From the NCBI GenBank assembly GCA_002415785.1, contig DIAJ01000014.1, positions 8,258 to 72,257 on the forward strand: a stretch of 64,000 nucleotides of DNA, written 5' to 3'. The position numbers and the translations under genes were made by a program. The DNA is from Flavobacteriales bacterium UBA5081 (GTDB lineage Bacteria; Bacteroidota; Bacteroidia; Flavobacteriales_E; Vicingaceae). Numbering within the stretch: position 1 is the stretch's first letter; each line of letters opens with the position of its first letter. This document shows, piece by piece, positions 1-9,500 of the stretch. The notes beneath the pieces are model-generated. The model did not search any database and had not been told where the DNA came from. It saw only the letters and a list, made by a program, of their open reading frames with translations.

Positions 1-2
1 GA

Positions 3-965
3 ACAGGGACAGACGCAGGTCATGCAAGAGTGTTTTCTTTTTGCAGTACAACAACAAATACAATTCAAGCAAATGTTTGTAGTCAGTATACTTCACCAAG
101 TGGAAAACATACTTGGACTTCAAGTGGCACTTATCTAGATACATTAACAAATATAGGAGGGTGCGATAGTATAATTACCATTGACCTTACAATAAATAAC
201 AATAGCAGCTCAATGATTAATGCAATAGCTTGCAATAGATACTTTTCGCCCAGTGGAAATCATGTTTGGATTAACAGTGGAACTTATCAGGATATTATTC
301 CGAATGATAAAGGATGCGACAGTATAATTACCATTAATCTAACAATAAACAATACTACCTTAGCTACAATAAACCCTGTAGTTTGTGATAGTTTTACTTC
401 TCCTAGCGGGAAGTATACATGGACAACTAACGGATCTTACATTGATACTTTGCAAAATATCGTCGGTTGCGATAGTTTGATAGGAATCAATTTGACAGTT
501 GAGCCGATTAATACTTTAATAAGTACTTCAAACGACTCTTTAATTGCCGCCGACACAAACGCTACTTACCAATGGTTAGACTGTGGAAATAATTATTCTG
601 TAATTCCCGGAGCTACTAATCGAGTGTTTGAACCGACAGTTAGTGGAAATTATGCTCTTGCACTTAATAAATTAAATTGTTCGGATACCTCTGTTTGTCA
701 AAGTATTGTGATAACATCTTTGAAAAATACAACTGCACAAAAGGAACAAATTACAATCTACCCCAACCCTTCCAACGGTTTGTTCACAATAGAATATCCT
801 TTTACTAACGAAAGTAAAGTCTATACAGTAGCTGACATCAACGGGAAAGTTGTTCGAGAGGGAGTGATTAATAAAGAGAAAACTCAATTGGACTTTTCTG
901 AATTCATAAGTGGAATATATTTATTGAGAATAGAAGACTCGATTGTCAAGTTGGTTTTAAATTAA
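3..965 (+). CDS. C-terminal part of a repeat-bearing T9SS secreted protein (5' truncated by window edge)
   Basis: The reading frame is open to the left edge of the window, so this is the 3' part of a longer gene; the GTG at 30 is merely the first start-like codon and is unlikely to be the real start. What is visible is three tandem modules of about 65-70 residues, each with a Cys near its start, a SPSGxxxW core, a GCDS(I/L)I motif and an LTIN/LTV strand, that is, an Ig-like surface repeat. A short linker follows, and the last ~80 residues form a T9SS type A sorting domain (IYPNPSNG, then DINGKVV, then SGIYLLRI, ending KLVLN). The family role is export across the outer membrane and attachment to, or release from, the cell surface. 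The binding function is unknown. Repeat and sorting-domain calls are firm; everything upstream is outside the window. Confidence 0.85.
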   Translation, partial: TGTDAGHARVFSFCSTTTNTIQANVCSQYTSPSGKHTWTSSGTYLDTLTNIGGCDSIITIDLTINNNSSSMINAIACNRYFSPSGNHVWINSGTYQDIIPNDKGCDSIITINLTINNTTLATINPVVCDSFTSPSGKYTWTTNGSYIDTLQNIVGCDSLIGINLTVEPINTLISTSNDSLIAADTNATYQWLDCGNNYSVIPGATNRVFEPTVSGNYALALNKLNCSDTSVCQSIVITSLKNTTAQKEQITIYPNPSNGLFTIEYPFTNESKVYTVADINGKVVREGVINKEKTQLDFSEFISGIYLLRIEDSIVKLVLN

Positions 966-966
966 A

Positions 967-990
967 AAAGGCCGTCCTTTTCAGACAGCC
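967..990 (-). terminator. Rho-independent terminator of metK
   Basis: Read on the minus strand, a 7-bp stem (GGCTGTC paired with GACGGCC, one G-U) closes a short loop and is followed by a run of T residues. It lies just past the metK stop and abuts the stop codon of the convergent upstream gene. Confidence 0.75.
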
Positions 991-1038
991 TTCTAATTCG
1001 TGTACCCGCCAAAGGCCGGGCAGCTTTGTGGAAATTAT

Positions 1039-2292
1039 TTATAAACCAAATGATGCTTTGATTTTATCGACGTAGTTCAATTCTTCCCAAGGAAACAATT
1101 TTACTTTCATTTTTACTTCTTCGCCATTGGCTGATTTGAAGACTTTTTCAACTTCTTCACACTTTCTTCCCATGTGTCCGTATGCTGCTGTTTCAGAGTA
1201 AATTGGTGCGCGAAGATTAAATCGTGTTTCAATGGAATAAGGACGCATATCGAAAATCTCCATTAACTTTTTGGCAATTTCACCATCGCTAAAATTAACT
1301 TTAGAAGTACCATAAGTATTTACATAAAGTCCCATTGGTTCCGCAACTCCAATAGCATAGGCTACTTGAACTAATGCTTCATCAGCTAAGCCTGCTGCTA
1401 CCAAATTTTTTGCAATGTGACGAGTGGCATAAGCAGCCGAACGGTCAACTTTGCTAGGATCTTTTCCTGAGAAAGCACCACCACCATGTGCACCTTTTCC
1501 ACCGTAAGTATCTACGATAATCTTTCTTCCAGTTAAGCCAGTATCTCCATGCGGACCGCCTATAACAAAAATACCTGTTGGATTAATGTGATACTTAATT
1601 TGATCGTTGAACAATTTTTGCGTTTCCTCCGGAAGTTTTGCCATAACACGAGGAATCAAAATCTCAATAATATCTTTTTTGATTCGCTTCAACATATTCT
1701 CTTCCGTATCAAAATCGTCATGCTGTGTTGAAACAACAATTGCATCTATACGGACCGGTTTGTTTTCATCATCGTACTCAATGGTTACTTGAGACTTAGA
1801 GTCAGGACGCAAGTATTTAATTTCATTGTTTTCTCTGCGCAAAGCAGCCAGTTCTTTTAGCAACATGTGAGAAATCTCCAAAGCCAAAGGCATGAAAGTT
1901 TCTGTTTCGTTGGTGGCATAGCCAAACATCATTCCTTGGTCGCCGGCGCCTTGTTCTTCTTTATTCGCCCTGTCAACTCCTTTGTTAATATCAGGTGATT
2001 GTTCGTGAATGGCAGAAAATACTCCACAGCTGTTTCCATCGAACATGTATTCGCCTTTATTATAGCCAATTCGGTTAATTACTTCTCTGGCAATCGCCTG
2101 AACATCTAAGTAAGCAGTAGACTTAACTTCTCCGGCCAAAACAACTTGCCCGGTAGTTACTAAGGTTTCACAAGCTACTTTAGAATCTTTGTCAAAGGCG
2201 AGAAAATTATCAATTAATGCATCTGAAATTTGGTCTGCTACTTTATCAGGATGTCCTTCTGAAACAGACTCAGAGGTGAATAGATATGACAT
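1039..2292 (-). CDS. metK: S-adenosylmethionine synthase (methionine adenosyltransferase)
   Basis: Makes S-adenosylmethionine from methionine and ATP in the cytoplasm; it feeds methylation and, through SAH hydrolysis, links to ahcY elsewhere in this window. The 417-residue length matches the bacterial family, slightly longer than the E. coli enzyme. Recognisable motifs are GHPDK at residues 13-17 (active-site His and ATP contact), GAGDQGMMFGYA around 115-126 (methionine/ATP site), and the glycine-rich P-loop-like GGGAFSGKDPSKVDRS around 270-285. ATG start with a short AT-rich leader. It lies 62 bp downstream of gldA on the same strand and could be cotranscribed with it; a hairpin terminator follows. 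A -7-like box (TACTTTAG, minus strand, 2319-2326) could give it its own promoter, but no clear -33 element accompanies it. Confidence 0.98.
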   Translation of the reverse strand: MSYLFTSESVSEGHPDKVADQISDALIDNFLAFDKDSKVACETLVTTGQVVLAGEVKSTAYLDVQAIAREVINRIGYNKGEYMFDGNSCGVFSAIHEQSPDINKGVDRANKEEQGAGDQGMMFGYATNETETFMPLALEISHMLLKELAALRRENNEIKYLRPDSKSQVTIEYDDENKPVRIDAIVVSTQHDDFDTEENMLKRIKKDIIEILIPRVMAKLPEETQKLFNDQIKYHINPTGIFVIGGPHGDTGLTGRKIIVDTYGGKGAHGGGAFSGKDPSKVDRSAAYATRHIAKNLVAAGLADEALVQVAYAIGVAEPMGLYVNTYGTSKVNFSDGEIAKKLMEIFDMRPYSIETRFNLRAPIYSETAAYGHMGRKCEEVEKVFKSANGEEVKMKVKLFPWEELNYVDKIKASFGL

Positions 2293-2354
2293 AGTTTTTT
2301 TCTTAAATTTTAGAGGCGCTAAAGTACGAATTGAAAAAAGAATTTAAAATTCAA

Positions 2355-3275
2355 TTATTCGACTTCGGCTGTTTGAGTTAATTGTTTAAAAATATCTTCT
2401 AATTTGGTTTGTTCTTCTTGTAAGCCCAATACACTAAGGTCGGCTTTTACAGCTATTTGAAAAAGCTCGTTGCGTATTTCTTTGTCGGCTGCGCATTCAA
2501 TTCGCCAAGCGTTGGCACGAATGTTTTGAGCGGAAATTACTCCATCAATTTTCATAAACTGAGCTTTACTTAACTCTCCGCTGTATTCTATGGTGAAGGA
2601 CAGGTTTTTGTTGAATAAGTGATTCATTTGATCCACTTTTTCATTGGCAACTATTTTGCCTTTGTTAATGATAATTACGCGGTCGCAGATCGCTTCCACT
2701 TCCTGCATAATGTGAGTTGAAAGCATAACCGTTTTTTGGGCTCCAATCTTTTTAATCAATCCTCGAATTTCATCCAACTGGTTGGGATCTAGTCCGGTGG
2801 TGGGCTCGTCTAATATCAATACTTCCGGATCGTGTAAAAGCGCTTGTGCCAAACCTACTCTTTGCTTATATCCTTTCGAAAGTTGACCGATTTTTTTGTT
2901 TTGCTCAATACTCAAGCCCACTGTTTCAATAATCTCGTCCACTCTTTTTCGTGTATCTCTCATCTTGTAAATTCCGCAAATAAAATGCAAGTATTCGCGA
3001 ACATACATGTCGTAATATAGTGGATTCTGTTCTGCTAAGTAGCCAATTTTCTTTTTGACGTCAATCGGTTTTTCAACCACGTCCATTTCGCAAACTTTTA
3101 CATTGCCATCGGTAGCCGGAATAAATCCGGTAATGATTTTCATCATGGTAGACTTTCCGGCTCCATTAGGACCTAAAAAACCGACAATTTCTCCCGGTTT
3201 AACCGAAAAGCTAACTTGATCTAAGGCGTTTTGTTTTCCGTAAACTTTACTTACATTTTCTACTAAAATCGACAT
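2355..3275 (-). CDS. gldA: ABC transporter ATP-binding protein, GldA type (gliding motility)
   Basis: A 306-residue ABC ATPase. Walker A GPNGAGKST is at residues 35-43, the signature LSKGYKQ at about 132-138, Walker B LILDEP at about 153-158, and the switch His in STHIM near 188. The body resembles flavobacterial GldA closely, including the STHIMQEVEAICDRVIIINKG region (in two adjoining blocks) and the LSKGYKQRVGLA signature segment. In Flavobacterium, GldA works with the membrane proteins GldF and GldG, and its loss affects gliding. gldF and gldG are not adjacent here, so partner and substrate are inferred from the family only. The C-terminal ~80 residues form the usual accessory domain. Divergent from rsgA, with 63 bp between start codons. 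A general multidrug-type ABC ATPase is the alternative, but the similarity to GldA by eye is strong. Confidence 0.85.
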   Translation of the reverse strand: MSILVENVSKVYGKQNALDQVSFSVKPGEIVGFLGPNGAGKSTMMKIITGFIPATDGNVKVCEMDVVEKPIDVKKKIGYLAEQNPLYYDMYVREYLHFICGIYKMRDTRKRVDEIIETVGLSIEQNKKIGQLSKGYKQRVGLAQALLHDPEVLILDEPTTGLDPNQLDEIRGLIKKIGAQKTVMLSTHIMQEVEAICDRVIIINKGKIVANEKVDQMNHLFNKNLSFTIEYSGELSKAQFMKIDGVISAQNIRANAWRIECAADKEIRNELFQIAVKADLSVLGLQEEQTKLEDIFKQLTQTAEVE

Positions 3276-3338
3276 CTTTTTCTTCCCTTAAATTGCCAGA
3301 CGAATTTACTAATTTTAGAAGTTCTTAATCGTGGAAAT

Positions 3339-4274
3339 TTGGAAGGAATAGTAGTAAAATCGACAGGCAGTTGGTATGAGGTAGAAACTCCTGAAAAAGA
3401 GAGGATACTAGCTCGTTTAAAAGGGAAGTTTCGCATTAAGGGGATAAAAAGCACCAATCCGGTGGCGGTAGGAGATCGAGTGAATTTTCATCGTGAAGGT
3501 GAGGAGGCGGTTATTGACAAAATTTTTGACCGTAAAAATTACATTATTCGTCGTTCGATTAACCTTTCAAAACAGGTTCAAATTATTGCAGCTAATGTAG
3601 ATCAGCTTTTTTTAGTTGTTACCTTAAAAAATCCGCAAACCTATTTGGGCTTTGTCGACCGCTTTTTAGTGGGTGCTGAAGCTTATCGAATTCCGGTGGT
3701 TTTGGTGTATAACAAAATTGATCTTTTGGAAACGGAAGATGAGAAAGCAGAACTGAAAAAATGGGAAGCTATTTATGAAAAAGCCGGCTATGAGCAATTG
3801 TTTGTCAGTGCAGAAAAAGAAATTGGCTTAGAAGCTTTAAAAGAAAAAATGAAAGGAAGGCTTTCTATTTTTGGAGGCCATTCCGGAGTTGGGAAAAGTA
3901 CTTTAATCAATCGATTGGACCCAAAGCTCAATTTGAGAACTGCCGAGGTTTCTGAGAGTCATCAAAGTGGAAAGCATACCACCACTTTTGCGGAGATGTT
4001 TGAGCTTAGTTTTGGGGCGCATATTATTGACACTCCGGGGATAAAGGGTTTTGGAAATGTAGAAATGCAAAAAGAGCATCTATCGCACTATTTTCCCGAA
4101 ATGCGTAGTCGTATGAATGAATGTAAGTTCAATAATTGCATTCACATCAATGAACCGAACTGTATGATTAAAAAGGCAGTAGCTAATGGAGAAATTGCAG
4201 AAAGCAGATACTTTAATTACCTTTCAATTTACGAAGAAGACGAATCGGAAAATTATAGACAAAAAGGATATTAA
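3339..4274 (+). CDS. rsgA: Small ribosomal subunit biogenesis GTPase RsgA
   Basis: RsgA is a circularly permuted GTPase that acts in late 30S subunit maturation. The order of motifs shows the permutation: G4 NKID at residues 125-128 precedes G1 GHSGVGKST at 180-188 and G3 DTPG at 231-234. An N-terminal OB fold (residues ~1-75) and a C-terminal zinc site (C262, C267, H269, C275) complete the family architecture; 311 residues is typical. The start is a TTG at 3339, giving MEGIVVKSTGSWY, which matches the N-terminus expected for Bacteroidota RsgA; no in-frame ATG lies nearby upstream. It is the first gene of a packed operon, with its stop codon immediately followed by the ATG of dtd. Confidence 0.96.
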   Translation: MEGIVVKSTGSWYEVETPEKERILARLKGKFRIKGIKSTNPVAVGDRVNFHREGEEAVIDKIFDRKNYIIRRSINLSKQVQIIAANVDQLFLVVTLKNPQTYLGFVDRFLVGAEAYRIPVVLVYNKIDLLETEDEKAELKKWEAIYEKAGYEQLFVSAEKEIGLEALKEKMKGRLSIFGGHSGVGKSTLINRLDPKLNLRTAEVSESHQSGKHTTTFAEMFELSFGAHIIDTPGIKGFGNVEMQKEHLSHYFPEMRSRMNECKFNNCIHINEPNCMIKKAVANGEIAESRYFNYLSIYEEDESENYRQKGY

Positions 4275-4727
4275 ATGCGTTTAGTAATTCAAAGAGTTAG
4301 AGAAGCTAAAGTAGAAGTAAATGAAGAAGTCACAGGCGCTATTAAAACGGGCTTATTGCTATTTGTTGGAGTAGAGGAAGCAGACGATTCTGATGATGTA
4401 GAGTGGCTTTGCAGAAAAGTAGTGAATATGCGAATTTTTAACGATGATGAAGGACAGATGAATCTTTCAGTTAAAGATGTAAGTGGTGAAATTTTAGCGG
4501 TTAGTCAGTTTACATTGCATGCTGCTACTAAAAAGGGCAACAGGCCTTCGTTTATTCGAGCAGCAGCTCCTGATTATGCTGAAAAGCTTTATGAGCAGTT
4601 CAAGTTTCAATTGAGCGCTTTATTGGGAAAAACAGTTGAGTCTGGTCGTTTTGGAGCGAACATGCAAGTGAGCTTGATTAACGACGGTCCGGTAACCATT
4701 ACCATGGATTCTAAAAATAGAGAGTAA
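4275..4727 (+). CDS. dtd: D-aminoacyl-tRNA deacylase
   Basis: Hydrolyses D-amino acids (and mischarged glycine) from tRNA, a proofreading step in the cytoplasm. The 150-residue length is exactly in the family range. The two hallmark active-site motifs are present: SQFTLHA at residues 77-83 and NDGPVT at 136-141, containing the cross-subunit Gly-cisPro pair. The N-terminus MRLVIQRV is also characteristic. The gene starts on the base after the rsgA stop codon, and its TAA overlaps the next gene's ATG (TAATG), so translation of the operon is probably coupled. Confidence 0.97.
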   Translation: MRLVIQRVREAKVEVNEEVTGAIKTGLLLFVGVEEADDSDDVEWLCRKVVNMRIFNDDEGQMNLSVKDVSGEILAVSQFTLHAATKKGNRPSFIRAAAPDYAEKLYEQFKFQLSALLGKTVESGRFGANMQVSLINDGPVTITMDSKNRE

Positions 4728-5410
4728 TGAGAGTAGTTTTATTGATTTTATTATTTGTAAGTATGCAGCTGAGCGCACAAACTAAGTCAGAGTATGGAGT
4801 TGAGGTGATAGAAGATGTTTCAACTTATCGAGGACAAGTAGAAGAGAACCCTAATATGCAATTGGTGAGTTTGAAAGATCAAGAGGGAATTTATTTTGAT
4901 ATTCACTATGCGACCAAAAATAACTTTGTGGGCGAAATAGTTTATCCCACTGCTGATGCATTTGCTCGTAAGCAGGTGGCAGAAGCACTACAAAAGGCCA
5001 ATTCAATTTTTGCAAAAAAGGGCTTGGCTATAAAAATTTTTGATGCTTACCGACCTTATGCGGCAACGGTTCAGTTTTATGAATTGGTAGAGGATACTAC
5101 TTATGTAGCTTCTCCCTATAGTGGTTCAAGACACAATCGTGGTTGTGCAGTTGACTTAACTCTGGTTGATAAAGAGACTGGGGAAGATTTGAACATGCCC
5201 ACCTCTTATGATCATTTTTCTGAGAAGGCTCATCCAACCTTTATGGACTTAGAAGAAGAGCAGATAAACAACCGCCAATTATTAATTGAAGTAATGGAAA
5301 GTGTCGGTTTTAAAGTTTATTCTTATGAATGGTGGCACTTTGATTTTATAGGTTGGGAAGACTATCCATTAATGAACTTGAGTTTTGAAGAACTAAAACA
5401 AAGCAGATGA
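4727..5410 (+). CDS. D-alanyl-D-alanine dipeptidase, VanX/DdpX-like (peptidase M15D)
   Basis: A predicted periplasmic zinc dipeptidase that splits D-Ala-D-Ala. An N-terminal signal peptide (hydrophobic stretch ending LSAQ at residue ~18) directs export. Metal and catalytic residues of M15D are all visible: DAYRP at 106-110, SRHNRGCAVD with H136 and D143, and EWWHFDF with E201 and H204. At 227 residues it is slightly longer than VanX because of the signal peptide. In a Gram-negative, this role is more likely recycling of peptidoglycan-derived D-Ala-D-Ala than vancomycin resistance, since no vanH or vanA genes accompany it. Its start overlaps the dtd stop by one base and its stop overlaps the next ATG (ATGA), so it sits in the rsgA operon. 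Confidence 0.92.
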   Translation: MRVVLLILLFVSMQLSAQTKSEYGVEVIEDVSTYRGQVEENPNMQLVSLKDQEGIYFDIHYATKNNFVGEIVYPTADAFARKQVAEALQKANSIFAKKGLAIKIFDAYRPYAATVQFYELVEDTTYVASPYSGSRHNRGCAVDLTLVDKETGEDLNMPTSYDHFSEKAHPTFMDLEEEQINNRQLLIEVMESVGFKVYSYEWWHFDFIGWEDYPLMNLSFEELKQSR

Positions 5411-5733
5411 CCATCACAGAAGCACAACAGCTTGTAGATAATTGGATTAAAGAGCATGGAGTTCGTTATTTTAATGAATTAACCAATATGGCTCAACTGA
5501 CCGAAGAAGTAGGAGAAGTAGCTAGAATTATTGCTCGTCGCTATGGCGAGCAATCCGAAAAGGAGAGCGATAAGGAAAAGGACTTGGGCGATGAACTCGC
5601 AGATGTACTTTTTGTAACGATTTGCTTAGCCAACCAAACGGGAATTGACTTAGAGAAGGCACTCGCTAAGAACATTGCTAAGAAAACTCAAAGAGACTCT
5701 GAGCGACATAAGAAGAATGAGAAGTTGAGTTAA
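5407..5733 (+). CDS. MazG-like nucleotide pyrophosphohydrolase
   Basis: A small all-alpha NTP pyrophosphohydrolase of the MazG-like family, which cleaves (d)NTPs to NMP and pyrophosphate in nucleotide-pool housekeeping. The magnesium-binding signature is present: EEVGE at residues 33-37 and DELADVL at 62-68. At 108 residues it is a single MazG domain, about half of E. coli MazG. Last gene of the rsgA-dtd-dipeptidase operon, starting within the ATGA overlap with the previous gene. Its TAA stop shares a four-base TTAA with the stop of the convergent LytTR gene. Exact substrate cannot be told from sequence. Confidence 0.9.
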   Translation: MTITEAQQLVDNWIKEHGVRYFNELTNMAQLTEEVGEVARIIARRYGEQSEKESDKEKDLGDELADVLFVTICLANQTGIDLEKALAKNIAKKTQRDSERHKKNEKLS

Positions 5734-6434
5734 ATTTTTTCAAAAAGAAGATTTAATTGATTTTTTACAATATTTTTTTTGGATCTGCTAATTGGGATTT
5801 TCTCATTGTTGTTCATTGTTAAATATCCACCGTCATTATTACAAACTTGTATTACTTTGTTAAGGTTTACAATATAGCTTTGATGAGTTCTGATAAAATG
5901 TTTGTTTGAAAGTTTTACTTCAAACTTCTTTAGTGTTTTAGAAACTAAAATGGTTTTTCCGTTTTCAAGATGAATAATAGTGTAGTTGTTGTCAGAGCGA
6001 AAAAAAATGATATTATCTGTTGATAAATAGGTTGTTCCATTATTTGATGGAATTCCAATTCGGTTAGTGTAGGGAGAAGGTTCTTCAACAGTTAAATGGT
6101 GGGAAATCTTTATTATTGAGTTTTCAAGGTGTTGAAGACAAACTGTAAGAGACTTGTCATCTAAGTTGTTAATTTCGAATTCAGTTTCAGTAACAAAAAT
6201 GAAATAAGGATTAAAGCCTTTCTCTTTAACTTTTCTAGATAATTCAATATAATCGCTCTTTTTTGAACGAATAAATAGGATAGAAGCTTTGTGCTTTTGT
6301 ATTAACGTTAACCCAAAAGAACAATTTGTTGATATGCCAACTATGTTTGCATTAGGTAATGTTTTGTTTATTGCTTTAACCAGTTTTGACATTGAATCAC
6401 CAACACAATCAATAATAATTGTTTTTTGCATCAT
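5730..6434 (-). CDS. LytTR-type DNA-binding regulator with degenerate receiver domain
   Basis: A 234-residue two-domain protein. The C-terminal half (about 126-230) is a LytTR DNA-binding domain: NRIGIPSNNG opens it, then a SDNNYTIIHLENGK strand pair, KTLKKFE, and the HFIRTHQSYIVN motif. Residues 1-115 follow a receiver-like pattern, but the strand that normally carries the phosphoacceptor Asp reads SILFIRSKKS, with Arg near position 56 where Asp would be expected, and the usual acidic pair near the N-terminus is mostly lost. Phosphorylation is therefore unlikely. No histidine kinase lies nearby. It could control the giant adhesin gene upstream of it on the same strand, but that is only positional. 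Starts at ATG-ATG (6434 or 6431). Confidence 0.85.
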   Translation of the reverse strand: MMQKTIIIDCVGDSMSKLVKAINKTLPNANIVGISTNCSFGLTLIQKHKASILFIRSKKSDYIELSRKVKEKGFNPYFIFVTETEFEINNLDDKSLTVCLQHLENSIIKISHHLTVEEPSPYTNRIGIPSNNGTTYLSTDNIIFFRSDNNYTIIHLENGKTILVSKTLKKFEVKLSNKHFIRTHQSYIVNLNKVIQVCNNDGGYLTMNNNEKIPISRSKKNIVKNQLNLLFEKI

Positions 6435-6549
6435 ACATTAATTTACTTCCAAATAATATAATGTAGCTAACTACTTGTTTTTCCCATTTTCAAGGAGATA
6501 AGTTACTTTTCAAATATAAATAGTTTTTATTATTTTAACAAATATAAAA

Positions 6550-6576
6550 GAGGCTGCCAATTAAGGCAGCCTCTTT
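6550..6576 (-). terminator. Rho-independent terminator of the giant adhesin gene (possibly bidirectional)
   Basis: A perfect 9-bp inverted repeat (GAGGCTGCC / GGCAGCCTC, arms 6550-6558 and 6565-6573) with a 6-base loop is flanked by A/T runs on both sides. On the minus strand it lies about 25 bases after the stop of the 6600-12191 gene and is followed by TTTTATATTTG. Confidence 0.85.
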
Positions 6577-6599
6577 CTTTTCTTAAAAGAATTAATTAG

Positions 6600-9500
6600 T
6601 TACTTGCTAATTATTAATTGTTTAGTCTCAATCTTGTTATCCCCAATACATTGTATTGAATATATTCCGGCATTGAGATAGTCTAAGTTAACTCTTTTAA
6701 CTCCTGAAGATGAGAAATTAATCTTGTCATTGAATACTAATTTGCCATTTATATCGTAAACAGCAACATCATAGACTCCCTCATTAGGAGATTCTATTTG
6801 CAGCATACCCGTAGTTGGGTTGGGGTAGAATCTAATTTCCTTCGGGGTAGTTTCCTGTTTATCTTGCAAACTTTTGATTCTGCTGCTTGCATCAGGATCA
6901 CCACACTCATCTACCTCAAAACATACTCTCATTCTACAAGTTGATGAGTCACATAGATTTTGAATAACAATTTCAAAACAAACCTTACCTCCCGGATAAT
7001 AGGATTGATTGGTTTGCCAAATACCTTCAATATTATTATATCCAGGCGTGATAGTGTTTGGACTTAAGCTAGACTGAGGTACACTTCCTACAGGAGGGAT
7101 AATTGTATAGCTGTATTTATCACACTTTTTACCAAAGCCTCCAAAGCCAATATCCATATTAAATCGATAGTTGGCAAATCCATCATCAGTTTTATAACAT
7201 TTGACATCGTTCATTTGAGCCTCGCCTTCACATGGTTTTCCACACTCCTCAACTTCAAAACAAACTTTCATTGTACAAATTGTTGAGTCGCATAGATTTT
7301 GAATAACAATTTCAAAACAAACTTTCCCTCCAGGATAATAGGTTTGATTGGTTTGCCAAACACCTTCAATGTTATTATATCCAGGTGTTAGTGTATTTGG
7401 GTTTAAGCTAGACTGAGGCACACTTCCTACAGGAGGGATAATTGTATAGCTATATTTATCACATTTCTTGCCAAAGCCTCCAAAATTAATATCCATATTA
7501 AATCGATAATTGACTAATCCGTCATCTTTTACATAGCATTTGATGTCGTTCATCTGTGCTTCGCCTTCACATCGTTCTCCACAATGTGTTAAATTTAAGT
7601 CTACTTCACAAGAATATCCATCGCACCCATTGTAAGTCATTACATAAAGTCGAATGGTATGTGTGCCTGTTGAACTGGTTACATAATCGGGAACTGCTCC
7701 TGTTCCTGAGCTTACCGTATTCCAGTTTACACCATCAAATCGCTCCCACCTCCATTGAGCGAAATTACCCGATATTCCGGGGAAGCTGTAACTTCCACCT
7801 TGCTCAATACAATCTGAGTAGCATCCACACATGAAGCTACAGAAATCAGGAAGTTCATATACATTGATACTGTTATAAGATGAGCAACCATTTGTATCAG
7901 TTCCAACAGCATAGTAAACGCCTGAATTGTTAACTGTTGTCGACGTACTAACATCTCCTGAACTCCAAGAGATAGAGTTATAGTCAGATGGGTTGTTTAC
8001 TGTAAGTGTAACAGGACTGGGGCATGCCGGTACTGGAACGGAACTTAAAATTGGTGTAGGGGGGTTAGGATGAACTATTACCGTAAAAGGTAAGGATTCT
8101 TTAACACAATTATGGTTGATGTCTTCAAGTTCAACCTTAAATTCATGCGTACCAACTGGAGCATTACTTAGGTTGAAGCTTGTGCCTGTTACACCGGCTG
8201 AAACATAACCTCCACCGGAGATGTTTTGATACCATGTGTAGGTATATCCATTCCCGTAGTTACATATTAAACCGATGTCGTCACCAATACAATATTCATC
8301 TTCACCGGTAATTTTAGCCAGCGGAACTTCAACAACCTCAACTGTAGCAGGGCCAAAACTTTTAAAGCAACCATAAGTATCGGTTACTGCTAAGTAGTGA
8401 GTAGATGTTTGGGTACTAGTTGTTGAAATTGAAGTAGTATTGTCACTCCAGTAGTAATTGTACGGAGCTGAACTTGGGCTGGTCGTGTTGTTAAAAGCGA
8501 TAGTGGCTGTTGTTCCAGGACAGATAGGCATATTAGGAGAAACTGTAATATTCCCATCTATATTGTTGTCTTTAATTTCAACAGGAACTGTATAACTGTC
8601 TGTGCAACCGTATTCATCTACTATACTTAACTCTACATCAAAAACCTGCCCATAGTCATAAGTTTTCTCTGGATGTTGTGTGAGGATATTAGATCCATCA
8701 TCAAAGTCCCACGTCCAACTGGCAATATCACCGATAGATTGATCTTCAAAAACAACGGTGTTACCTTCACAAGTCGGGAGTATTGGTGTATCAACCACAA
8801 AAATAGCATCTGCTTTTTCAGGCATAGTAAAATTAACCACATGCTCACAAAGTGCATTTATCGTTTGTCCACCCCAATTAAAGGTATGACTCTCCTCTAA
8901 ATAGATTTCATAATCATTTCCTTCGATTAGTCCGGGTACAGCTAAGTAGTCTTGTGTTGTAGCACTTGTTATTAATGTTGGGGAACCTGTTACATCGTAT
9001 ATTTCCCATTGGTGGTTGTAATTAGCTAATGGTTCAATAACCACATCTGAGGTATTGATTAGATTAACTTCAAATGTATTTCCAATACAACTGATATTAA
9101 TTTCAAAATCAGACATTACCGGAACAACTACTGTTTGGGTATCTGCTACCTTACAGATGCCGCTTCCATAATTTGCTACTAAAGTAACCGGATAAATTCC
9201 ACTTGCCGGGAACTGGAAAGTAGGGTTTGAAGCAGTTGAAGTTCCTACATTTCCAAAATACCATCTGATGCTATTAGGAGTAGGTGAAATAGTTTCATTA
9301 AAAGTAACGGTATTGCAGCCAGGGCTCGGTGAAGTCTGTGCAATTGAATAAGTAAAAGAAGCATTTCCTCCATTTGGTGTACAAGGATTTGGAGTGCTAC
9401 ATACCCTAGCTCTAAGTGTGTTTGTGATTGATGTACAGCCACTTATATTGTCAGTAATGACAACGTAATAATTACCTGCATCAGCCGAATTATTTCCAAT

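Noticed and set aside
30..965. GTG at position 30 as the gene start
   Set aside because: The frame is open to the window edge and the preceding residues read as part of the same module; there is no signal peptide at the GTG, so the gene starts outside the window.
3263..3457. 64-residue minus-strand frame overlapping gldA start and rsgA
   Set aside because: Overlaps two strongly supported genes and has no recognisable features.
4727..5410. Vancomycin-resistance determinant (VanX)
   Set aside because: The M15D motifs fit, but no vanH, vanA or vanRS genes accompany it and it is in a housekeeping operon of a Gram-negative; peptidoglycan turnover is more likely.
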